Below are positions 1 through 5,287 of a stretch of 5,590 bases of DNA, piece by piece. The DNA is from Candidatus Zixiibacteriota bacterium (GTDB taxonomy: Bacteria > Zixibacteria > MSB-5A5 > SM1-73). A model generated the notes under the pieces. That model was not told where the DNA came from. It ran no database searches and saw only the letters and a list, made by a program, of their open reading frames with translations. How positions within the stretch are numbered: the stretch's first letter is position 1; every line of letters starts with the position of its first letter. Both the position numbers and the translations under genes were made by a program. The DNA is taken from positions 1 to 5,590 of the forward strand of contig JAGMBK010000110.1 of assembly GCA_023129805.1 (NCBI GenBank), given 5' to 3'.

Positions 1-51
1 GGCTTCATATTCGTAAAGTCTCAAGGGCTGCTCCTTTGGTTGAATTCTTCA

Positions 52-92
52 GTCGGCGGTCCTTCGACTTCTCTCAGGACAGGTCCGCCGAC
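52..92. repeat. Imperfect hairpin repeat with a CCTTCGAC...CAGGAC core
   Basis: GTCGGCG (52-58) pairs with CGCCGAC (86-92). The adjoining GTCCT (59-63) pairs with AGGAC (76-80), giving about 12 bp with a 5-base bulge and a 12-base loop. The core CCTTCGAC...CAGGAC resembles part of the foldback element at 4278-4299 (CCTTCGAC...TAGGAC), so it may be a remnant of the same dispersed repeat family. It has no T-run and is not a convincing terminator. Confidence 0.5.
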
Positions 93-103
93 CGCCGCTT
101 AAT

Positions 104-164
104 CCGTTTCATCCGTTAAATCTCAGTTGAGTCAAATGACCGTTGACCGTTTTATCCGTTGACC
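104..164. repeat. Cluster of CCGTT short direct repeats
   Basis: Five CCGTT motifs start at 104, 113, 140, 147 and 156. CCGTTTCATCCGTT (104-117) and CCGTTTTATCCGTT (147-160) are 14-mers with one mismatch. CCGTTGACC occurs exactly at 140-148 and 156-164. The cluster lies just after the aminotransferase stop codon. Its function is unknown; degenerate intergenic repeat is the simplest reading. Confidence 0.55.
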
Positions 165-167
165 AAT

Positions 168-1514
168 CTACCTTCTTTTTCTGCTCTGAATCTTCTTAAC
201 CGCTTTCTCAAAGATATCCAGAGCCTGATCCACAGTATGCTGACTCACTATTAAAGGGGGTATAAACCGAATGACGCTTTTTCCACAGGTCAGAAGCATC
301 AACCCGTTTCGGAAACATTCAAAGGCGATTCGGTCGGATAAATCCGGTGCCGCTTCTTTGGTTTTTCTGTTTTTCACAAACTCAATTCCGATCATCAATC
401 CTTTTCCTCTGACATCACCGATGATTGAATATCGCTTCATCATCCTTTTTAAGTGTTTCATGATGTAATTTCCCATGCGGGTGGCATTCTGCATGAGCCC
501 GTTCTCTAAAAGCTCGATGGTCACCAGAGATGCGGCACAGGCGATGGGATTTCCGCCAAAGGTGGTGGAATGAGAGCCCGGCTCCCAGGACATAAGTTTT
601 TTGGAAGCGATGCATGCACCTAAAGGCATGCCCGAGGCTAACGCCTTAGCCACCACCACGATGTCTGCGGTTACATTCCAGTGTTCCATGGCAAACATCT
701 TTCCGGTCTTTCCCATTCCTGATTGTATCTCATCCATGATCAGCAGGATTCCATATTTTTGTGCCAGAGCTTTTAATCTGGGAAGATACCCTGGGGGTGG
801 AACTATATACCCACCCTCTCCCTGAATGGGTTCTACAACTATTGCCGCCACCTCATCTGCTGGAGCCACCTTTTGCAGGATCTCCTCGTCGATGAACTTG
901 ACGCAGGCAACATCACATTTGGGATAGGTCAGATTAAAGGGGCAGCGATAGCAATAGGCGTAGGGGACGTGCGTCACCTCCGGCACCAGTGGAGCGAAGT
1001 ATCTTCTCTGATTCAAGTTACTGCAGGTCAAAGATAAGGATCCCATGGTTCTTCCGTGGAATCCGTTGATAAAGGCGATGGTGCGGGGTTTTTTCTGATT
1101 ATAACGAGCCAGCTTGAAGCCAGTCTCCACCGCCTCGGTGCCGGAGTTGGAGAAAAAGGTTCTTTTGGGATACTTTCCGGGAACGATACGGGAGAGTTTT
1201 TTCGCCAGCTTTCCCACCGGCTCATGGTAAAAATCGGCAGAAGGAATGTGGATCGATCTCTCCGCCTGCTCTTTGATTGCCTCTACCACTTCGGGATGAC
1301 AATTCCCGGTGGAGCATACTCCGATCCCGGTATGAAAATCAATGTAGCAGTTTCCGTCCACATCCCATAGATATGCCCCCTTAGCATGTGAAATAACCGC
1401 CGGATACAACCTGGTATACGATTGGGAAACAAACTTTTCGTCCCGGGCAATCAGTTTCTTGCTCTTCGGACCCGGCAACCGAGTTCTGATTTTTGGACAT
1501 GTATACGAAACCAT
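168..1514 (-). CDS. Class-III PLP-dependent aminotransferase (acetylornithine/ornithine/4-aminobutyrate type)
   Basis: This is a cytoplasmic fold-type I PLP enzyme expected to move an amino group from an omega-amino or alpha-amino substrate to a 2-oxo acid. The 448 residues are full length for the family. Visible motifs are SGTEAVE (124-130, phosphate-binding turn), GFHGRTMGSLS (151-161), VEPIQGEGG (227-235), MDEIQSGMGKTG (260-271, with Asp261 for the pyridine nitrogen), the PLP lysine in AKALASGMPLGA (Lys290) and STTFGGNP (316-323). A four-cysteine insert, CYRC-N8-CDVAC (188-204), matches my recall of archaeal-type members (Thermococcales ornithine aminotransferase or amino-acid racemase relatives). 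Substrate cannot be read from sequence, and a racemase is possible. The ATG at 1514 has GGGAG five bases upstream (1520-1524). A probable 18-codon leader ORF and promoter precede it. No biosynthetic partner genes are in view. Confidence 0.93.
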   Translation of the reverse strand: MVSYTCPKIRTRLPGPKSKKLIARDEKFVSQSYTRLYPAVISHAKGAYLWDVDGNCYIDFHTGIGVCSTGNCHPEVVEAIKEQAERSIHIPSADFYHEPVGKLAKKLSRIVPGKYPKRTFFSNSGTEAVETGFKLARYNQKKPRTIAFINGFHGRTMGSLSLTCSNLNQRRYFAPLVPEVTHVPYAYCYRCPFNLTYPKCDVACVKFIDEEILQKVAPADEVAAIVVEPIQGEGGYIVPPPGYLPRLKALAQKYGILLIMDEIQSGMGKTGKMFAMEHWNVTADIVVVAKALASGMPLGACIASKKLMSWEPGSHSTTFGGNPIACAASLVTIELLENGLMQNATRMGNYIMKHLKRMMKRYSIIGDVRGKGLMIGIEFVKNRKTKEAAPDLSDRIAFECFRNGLMLLTCGKSVIRFIPPLIVSQHTVDQALDIFEKAVKKIQSRKRR

Positions 1515-1591
1515 CTTTTCTCCCTTCTTATAGAATTCAAATTTCGAATGAAAAACGAAAGCAAAAAGGTACGGAAAAGCCTTTTGAAAAA

Positions 1592-1648
1592 CTAAGTTTG
1601 TCCTTTAACATACATCTTCTGAAGAATCCTTCGCAACAGTCTCGACAT
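1592..1648 (-). CDS. Probable 18-residue leader ORF upstream of the aminotransferase
   Basis: The short frame encodes MSRLLRRILQKMYVKGQT and stops at TAG (1594-1592). The case for translation rests on its signals. A perfect GGAGGTGA (1656-1663) sits seven bases before the ATG, the strongest ribosome site in the window together with the cytochrome's. A TTGACT-16-TAAATT promoter lies just upstream, giving a short 5' leader. The peptide is basic, with three Arg (codons AGA, CGA, AGG) and three Lys, and could form a cationic helix. It ends 77 bases before the aminotransferase start, in a different frame. I do not recognise it. It could be a regulatory leader peptide, a free small protein, or a relic. 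A longer reading of the same frame, starting at 1810, would begin inside a hairpin repeat and has no comparable ribosome site, so I prefer this start. Confidence 0.5.
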   Translation of the reverse strand: MSRLLRRILQKMYVKGQT

Positions 1649-1663
1649 TTGAGCCTCACCTCC
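1649..1663 (-). promoter_or_regulatory. Perfect Shine-Dalgarno site of the leader ORF
   Basis: GGAGGTGA at 1663-1656 is followed by a seven-base spacer to the ATG at 1648. This site selects the 18-codon frame over the longer in-frame ATG at 1810. Confidence 0.6.
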
Positions 1664-1679
1664 GCTTAAACCTGAACCA

Positions 1680-1707
1680 AATTTAAAATAAAAGGGATTG
1701 AAGTCAA
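1680..1707 (-). promoter_or_regulatory. Predicted sigma70-type promoter for the leader ORF and aminotransferase
   Basis: Read on the minus strand, TTGACT (1707-1702) and TAAATT (1685-1680) are separated by 16 bases. Transcription would start near 1673, about 25 bases before the leader ATG. TAAATTTG also fits the Bacteroidota -7 motif TAnnTTTG, but the other two promoters in the window do not. Confidence 0.6.
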
Positions 1708-1794
1708 CGGAAATTTGTGAAAAAAATAACAAGTAGAACTGAAATGGTGAGGCTTTCGACGTCTTAGAATTTTGCAATAAGGAGGATACTTGTT

Positions 1795-1819
1795 GGGATA
1801 GGGGTTGCACCCCTATCCC
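1795..1819. repeat. Hairpin repeat copy A (11-bp perfect stem)
   Basis: GGGATAGGGGT (1795-1805) is exactly complementary to ACCCCTATCCC (1809-1819), with a three-base loop TGC. It lies downstream of the protease stop codon. No T-run follows on the minus strand, so it could protect an mRNA 3' end or be a dispersed palindrome rather than a classic terminator. Confidence 0.85.
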
Positions 1820-1829
1820 TATTCCTCTG

Positions 1830-1854
1830 CGGACAGGGGTTCAACCCCTGTCCG
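1830..1854. repeat. Hairpin repeat copy B (11-bp perfect stem)
   Basis: CGGACAGGGGT (1830-1840) is exactly complementary to ACCCCTGTCCG (1844-1854), with loop TCA. It has the same 25-base design as copy A, ten bases away. The two differ from each other by paired changes in both arms, so the stem is kept. It sits 38 bases past the protease stop codon. Confidence 0.85.
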
Positions 1855-1892
1855 AACCAGTACGGGTCTTTGCGAACTGGATGGACAAGTTG

Positions 1893-3980
1893 TTATTTTA
1901 CCTTTGCCACCTTGACGATCTGAGACTGACTATCGATGTCTATCTTGAGCAGATATATCCCGCTTCCAACCTCCCTCCCCCGCTCATTTCTTCCATCCCA
2001 GGTCTGCTGATAATTCTCTTGCCCATCTTTTTCCGGGAATCGATAAACCAACTCTCCTGCCACGGTGAAGACACTAACTTCTATTTTGTTTTGAGCCTGT
2101 GGTTTTTCAACGATAACGGTCAGGCTGTCGCTGAAGGGGTTGGGAAAGGTCAACACTTGGGCACTGGGATGGAGGGTGAAAACCACCGGCACTTTTTGAA
2201 AGGGGTTTATAGCAGAATCGGCCGAAATCACTATGGAGTCTCGATTGATGCCAGCTTTCAAATCTTCGGGATCGACAGTGACCCATATTAGGGTGGGAGT
2301 AGATTCTGTATCTGGAAAGATGCTTATCCAATCTGCGGTGGTGGAAGCTCTCCATTCTATACTCTCCCCCAGCCAATCAGATATGTCCAGGGTCATCTTT
2401 TGCGACTGAGTATCTCCAAAAGAAGTTTCAAAATACAACTCCTGTGGAGAGACCACCAGATAGCTGAATCCGCTGGCCTTTGCGGCATTCACAATGCCAT
2501 ATCCCATGAGGGTATCTGGGTGTTCAGCCTGACTGGCAGTGGTCCATAAAGCTTCCCGCACCTGAATGGGGCTCAGGGTTGAATCAGCTTCCAGAAGCAG
2601 AGCACACACTCCCGCCACCAGGGGTGTGGAAAGGGAGGTGCCGTCCATTCTGGTGTAACTTCCGCTGGAGCTGGCGCAGAAAGTTCGATATCCACAGGCG
2701 AGCACGTCCGGTTTGATTCTACCGTCATAAGTTGGACCAGCGGAGCTAAAAAAAGTCAACTTACCTTGTAAGTCTACCGCCCCCACCGCAATGACGCTGT
2801 CTCCATCCGCCGGTGCTATAATGTAATACCAAGGGTAGATCCTCTCATTGCCTGCCGCATTCACCACCACCATCCCCTTGGAGACTGCCAAATCAGCTGC
2901 CTGAGTGCATAAAGCAGTATTGCCGTCCATATCCTCATAAGTATATCCGGTGCCGTCATCCCACTCGGTATAACCCAAAGAGGAAGAGACTACATCTGTT
3001 CCTACCGAATCCGCCCACTCTATGCCTGCCACCCAGTGGTCCTCCTCTATTCGAATCTCCTCAGAAACCCTCTCCGTTTTAGCTAAGGCGAATTGCGCTC
3101 CATAAGCGCTGCCAACTAAAGAATCGGCGAAATACCCTCCCACGACCGACCAGACAGCAGTACCATGCCATCTCTGATCATTGTCTTGGTCATCCACATC
3201 ATCATCTCCGTTGATGAAATCGTGTGTAGCTACCAATCTATCGGAATCCAGGATATGCTTGAAGGCTGGATGGTCGATAAAAAAACCAGTATCCAACAGT
3301 GTGATCAATACCCCTTTTCCGCTGATGCCGATCTTATGAAACTCCGGCACATGAATCTGTGCCAACTGCTCATGGGATTCTCCATACCCTATTACCTGTT
3401 TTTCAAGAGGCTTGCCCAATTTTTTGAATTGCTTCTCTTCCACCGAAGGTTTCTTTCGAGTGAAGGTTACCACCTTTTTCACCGCTCTGACAAATGGGAG
3501 ATTTTCTATCTTTTCAATCTGCTGCTTATTTGCCAAAACCGAAGCCGCATTCAGCCACCTGGAGACCACACTGACTCTTGCACCCAGATTTTCCACCTCA
3601 TTTAGATATTGTCTTTTTACCGGGATATCAGTAAAATCCACCCAGGGTGCTTGCCCCCTTTGCATTCTTCTTCTTATTGATCTTTCAGAAAGTTGAAAGA
3701 GACACTCCTCCAACGCACTCTTGTATTGAGCAAAAGATTTTATCCCCTTGTCGGTAAAAAACACCCACACCGCCACGGCAGAATCGGGGGGCAATTTCTC
3801 AAGAAACTTTTGAGTTTTTAAATCCACCTTTGGGATTTGAGCTGGATATTCGAAAGGTATCTTCCCCTCAGTTTGATCCTGGGAAAGTGAGGCGTGAGTT
3901 GAAAGTAGAATAAAGCAAAGAAAGCCCAAGAGCAAGAACTTGAATTTTCTGATCAAGGAAAGGACTTTTGTAAAATCCAT
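1893..3980 (-). CDS. Secreted subtilisin-family (S8) serine protease with C-terminal Ig-like/sorting-type domain
   Basis: This is an exported endopeptidase of 695 residues. A basic start and hydrophobic stretch (about 11-28, cleavage near STHA-S) form a signal peptide. Residues 35-200 are a pro-domain of the kind seen in Bacteroidota/FCB subtilases (SERSIRRRMQRG, DIPVKRQYL, VVSRWLNAASV). The catalytic domain (about 205-505) keeps Asp230 (LLDTGF), His272 (WHGTAV), oxyanion Asn378 (NAAGN) and Ser449 (GTSLSTPLVAG), so it should be active. An acidic loop (258-268) may bind calcium. Residues 508-603 look like a BACON/Ig-like beta domain. Residues 611-695 (FPNPF..., TWDGRNERGREVGSGIYLLKI) match the FlgD-Ig or type IX secretion C-terminal pattern. 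The ATG at 3980 has GGGAG four bases upstream and its own promoter. Two hairpins follow the stop. Confidence 0.95.
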   Translation of the reverse strand: MDFTKVLSLIRKFKFLLLGFLCFILLSTHASLSQDQTEGKIPFEYPAQIPKVDLKTQKFLEKLPPDSAVAVWVFFTDKGIKSFAQYKSALEECLFQLSERSIRRRMQRGQAPWVDFTDIPVKRQYLNEVENLGARVSVVSRWLNAASVLANKQQIEKIENLPFVRAVKKVVTFTRKKPSVEEKQFKKLGKPLEKQVIGYGESHEQLAQIHVPEFHKIGISGKGVLITLLDTGFFIDHPAFKHILDSDRLVATHDFINGDDDVDDQDNDQRWHGTAVWSVVGGYFADSLVGSAYGAQFALAKTERVSEEIRIEEDHWVAGIEWADSVGTDVVSSSLGYTEWDDGTGYTYEDMDGNTALCTQAADLAVSKGMVVVNAAGNERIYPWYYIIAPADGDSVIAVGAVDLQGKLTFFSSAGPTYDGRIKPDVLACGYRTFCASSSGSYTRMDGTSLSTPLVAGVCALLLEADSTLSPIQVREALWTTASQAEHPDTLMGYGIVNAAKASGFSYLVVSPQELYFETSFGDTQSQKMTLDISDWLGESIEWRASTTADWISIFPDTESTPTLIWVTVDPEDLKAGINRDSIVISADSAINPFQKVPVVFTLHPSAQVLTFPNPFSDSLTVIVEKPQAQNKIEVSVFTVAGELVYRFPEKDGQENYQQTWDGRNERGREVGSGIYLLKIDIDSQSQIVKVAKVK

Positions 3981-4024
3981 AAATCTCCCGTATCAAGGAA
4001 ACCAATGTTTGACACATCTTGTTG

Positions 4025-4052
4025 AATTTAAGAAAACAAAGTCACCTGTCAA
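4025..4052 (-). promoter_or_regulatory. Predicted sigma70-type promoter of the protease
   Basis: On the minus strand, TTGACA (4052-4047) and TAAATT (4030-4025) are separated by 16 bases. Transcription would start near 4018, giving a leader of roughly 37 bases to the ATG at 3980. The -35 box begins only 24 bases from the end of the foldback element, so the element forms the upstream flank of this promoter. Confidence 0.65.
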
Positions 4053-4082
4053 CCATTTTCTAAAAAACCCCTGATTTGGAGT

Positions 4083-4100
4083 GTCAAGCTTCAGCTTGAC
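4083..4100. repeat. 8-bp-stem palindrome at the left end of the foldback element
   Basis: GTCAAGCT (4083-4090) and AGCTTGAC (4093-4100) are exact complements with a two-base loop. The preceding TTGGAGT and the far end ACTCCAA would extend the stem to 15 bp if brought together, which suggests an interrupted palindrome. Confidence 0.6.
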
Positions 4101-4114
4101 CTTTTAATGAAATT

Positions 4115-4150
4115 GTCCGAAAGTCCCGCCCGAGGCGGGACATTTCGGAC
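4115..4150. repeat. 16-bp hairpin within the foldback element
   Basis: GTCCGAAAGTCCCGCC (4115-4130) pairs with GGCGGGAC (4134-4141) and TTTCGGAC (4143-4150), with a CGA loop and one bulged A (4142). It is the strongest local hairpin in the window. No T-run follows on either strand. Confidence 0.8.
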
Positions 4151-4218
4151 CTACGGATATAGCTATGAGATCGCTGAAGAAGCAAATTTTTGAGTTGTGG
4201 TTTTAGAGTTTTATGTAG

Positions 4219-4326
4219 GGACAGGGCTTGCTTCGCACAGTTCGTCCTGAGCTCACTGTCCAAGGACCGAGCGCTTCCTTCGACACTGAGTCTTAGGACG
4301 AAGTGCAGCACGAGGTGTCCCTGTCC
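4219..4326. repeat. 108-bp inner foldback with multiple nested arms
   Basis: Outer arms GGACAGGG and CCCTGTCC enclose TTCGTCCTGAG...CTTAGGACGAA and CTCACTGTC...GACACTGAG, closing on AAGGA/TCCTT around a nine-base loop (4267-4275). The inner arms carry the CCTTCGAC and TTCGTCCTGAG words that I recall from dispersed repeats in many environmental genomes. Coding frames across it are repeat artefacts. Confidence 0.65.
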
Positions 4327-4479
4327 TAAACCTAATGAGGACAGCCACCCTTCGCCAAAGGCGGGGCGGGATCCTTACATAAATCACCTTTAGCAGATCA
4401 CAGCTTTTTAGCCCTTGAAAAATAGAGAAATTTTTTCTAATCCCCCCAAAGCGGGACACTCCAATTACTGAATTGCACC

Positions 4480-4509
4480 AAAAAGAAAACCCCCGCTTTT
4501 TGCAGGGGT
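4480..4509 (-). terminator. Intrinsic terminator of the cytochrome gene
   Basis: On the minus strand, ACCCCTGC (4509-4502), loop AAAAA and GCGGGGGT (4496-4489) form an 8-bp stem with one T-G pair. TTTCTTTTT (4488-4480) follows directly. It starts 29 bases past the cytochrome stop codon, the expected place, and would insulate the downstream foldback element and protease promoter. Confidence 0.88.
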
Positions 4510-4537
4510 CTTCTCCTTATACAATTTATGCATGCCT

Positions 4538-5239
4538 TTACTTCTTCTCAGGCGGAGGCGGATGATGCTCAACTTGCTTATATGCTTCTTCGTATTTGAT
4601 TGCTTTGAAGGTTGGACTCTCCTTGTTGTGGCACGCCATACAGAGCTCTTCGGTCGGCTCAACCAAACCCTTTTCCATCGCCAGTTTTTTATCCTTCATT
4701 ATCTTCATGGACCAATAATGTTCACCCGGACCATGGCAGGCTTCACAGGTTACCCCCTCCTCCATGGAGTATTTATCTTCGGCAGGCTCACCGTATCCGG
4801 TGACATGACACTTGAGGCACTTTTTATCCTTCTGCGCATCCTTGATGCCCATCTTTTTGGCTATGGCTTTTGACTCGTCACTGGCCAAGGTCTTATAGGC
4901 TGTGGCGTGTTTGGTAGCCGCCCACGTGTCGTAGATTTTGCCTTTTTTCTCGCTGTTGTGGCACATCTTGCATTTGAACGTCCCGATATACTTGTGAACC
5001 ACCTTGGTGGTGTCCTCTTTTGCTGTCTCCTTCTTCGCAGTGTCAGCCACGCTCGCGCTGTCCTCTTTTGCCGTCTCCTTCTTTGTAGTGTCAGCCACGC
5101 TCGCGCTGTCTTCTTTTGCTGTCTCCTTTTTTACGGTGTCAGCCTCGCTTGTGCCTTTCTCTCCCTGGGAAAAAACGAAGCCAAAGACGAGGAAAGACGC
5201 CACAACCACCAGAATCAATATCAGGATTAGTTTTTTCAT
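4538..5239 (-). CDS. Exported tetraheme c-type cytochrome (cytochrome c554-like)
   Basis: This is an extracytoplasmic electron-transfer protein of 233 residues. MKK plus a hydrophobic segment (4-24) is a signal peptide or membrane anchor; there is no lipobox cysteine. Residues 30-82 are a Lys/Glu/Ala/Thr-rich tether made of three 16-residue repeats starting at 33, 49 and 65 (KKETAKED core). Four CXXCH heme sites follow: CKMCH (90-94), CLKCH (141-145), CEACH (165-169) and CMACH (200-204). TWAATKHATAY (105-115) and EGVTCEACHGPGEHYW (161-176) are typical of the c554-like family. His111, His174 and His225 or His226 are candidate distal heme ligands. The protein ends in a PPPPEKK tail. It has its own promoter, a GGAGGTGA ribosome site nine bases before the ATG, and its own terminator, so it is probably monocistronic. 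The redox partner is not in view. Confidence 0.93.
   Translation of the reverse strand: MKKLILILILVVVASFLVFGFVFSQGEKGTSEADTVKKETAKEDSASVADTTKKETAKEDSASVADTAKKETAKEDTTKVVHKYIGTFKCKMCHNSEKKGKIYDTWAATKHATAYKTLASDESKAIAKKMGIKDAQKDKKCLKCHVTGYGEPAEDKYSMEEGVTCEACHGPGEHYWSMKIMKDKKLAMEKGLVEPTEELCMACHNKESPTFKAIKYEEAYKQVEHHPPPPEKK
5000..5143 (-). repeat. Three tandem 48-bp repeats coding for the cytochrome tether
   Basis: The units are 5143-5096, 5095-5048 and 5047-5000. Each encodes 16 residues beginning ADT and containing KKETAKED. Units 1 and 2 match at 42 of 48 bases by my count; unit 3 diverges at its end (DTTKV instead of DSASV). In-frame unit length means copy number can change without breaking the gene. 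Confidence 0.92.
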
Positions 5240-5256
5240 TCTCCTTTCTCACCTCC
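5240..5256 (-). promoter_or_regulatory. Strong, doubled ribosome binding site of the cytochrome
   Basis: GGAGGTGA (5256-5249) lies nine bases before the ATG at 5239. A second AGGAG (5245-5241) lies almost against the start codon and is too close to be used, so the upstream copy is the likely site. This fixes the start in front of the signal peptide. Confidence 0.75.
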
Positions 5257-5287
5257 TTCATCAATTTTTGATTTTTCCTCAGGCATT

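Larger units (their letters stand above)
1..167. other. Non-coding region downstream of the aminotransferase, cut by the window edge
   Basis: No credible coding frame is seen. It holds an inverted repeat (52-92) and a cluster of CCGTT motifs (104-164), listed separately. No hairpin followed by a T-run is visible on the minus strand, so the end of the aminotransferase transcript is not defined by a recognisable intrinsic terminator here. Confidence 0.7.
4076..4464. mobile_element. 389-bp non-coding foldback (MITE-like) element with 10-bp terminal inverted repeats
   Basis: The ends TTGGAGTGTC (4076-4085) and GACACTCCAA (4455-4464) are exact inverted repeats. Inside, complementary arms occur in correctly nested order: 4161-4182 with 4385-4405 (imperfect), TTTATGTA (4210-4217) with TACATAAA (4376-4383), GGACAGGG (4219-4226) with CCCTGTCC (4319-4326), TTCGTCCT (4241-4248) with AGGACGAA (4295-4302), CTCACTGTC (4252-4260) with GACACTGAG (4282-4290, one mismatch), and AAGGA (4262-4266) with TCCTT (4276-4280). 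There is no transposase and no clear target-site duplication. It could be a MITE, a nest of palindromic repeats, or a structured RNA locus. It fills the gap between the cytochrome terminator and the protease promoter. No credible gene lies in it. Confidence 0.55.

Noticed and set aside
1056..1370. Plus-strand 104-codon frame
   Set aside because: It is antisense to conserved aminotransferase motifs and shows no family resemblance of its own.
1592..1810. Minus-strand 72-codon frame starting at 1810
   Set aside because: Its start lies inside hairpin copy A, it has no ribosome site, and it crosses the predicted promoter. Only the last 18 codons have translation signals.
1795..1854. Twin hairpins as a CRISPR array or intrinsic terminators
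   Set aside because: There are only two units, they are palindromes with no regular spacers, and no T-run follows on the minus strand.
3165..3605. Plus-strand 146-codon frame
   Set aside because: It is the antisense shadow of the protease, with no ribosome site or recognisable domain. The same holds for the plus-strand frames at 1881-2291 and 3412-3696.
4084..4311. Minus-strand 75-codon frame (and the overlapping plus-strand 4190-4393 and minus-strand 4253-4459 frames)
   Set aside because: They lie wholly in the foldback element. Their SVEGSARSLDSELRTN- and SLSKDRALPSTLSLRTK-like translations are the familiar artefacts of dispersed repeats, with no ribosome site.
4076..4464. Foldback element as a full insertion sequence
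   Set aside because: There is no transposase frame or fragment, and I could not find a convincing target-site duplication outside the terminal repeats.
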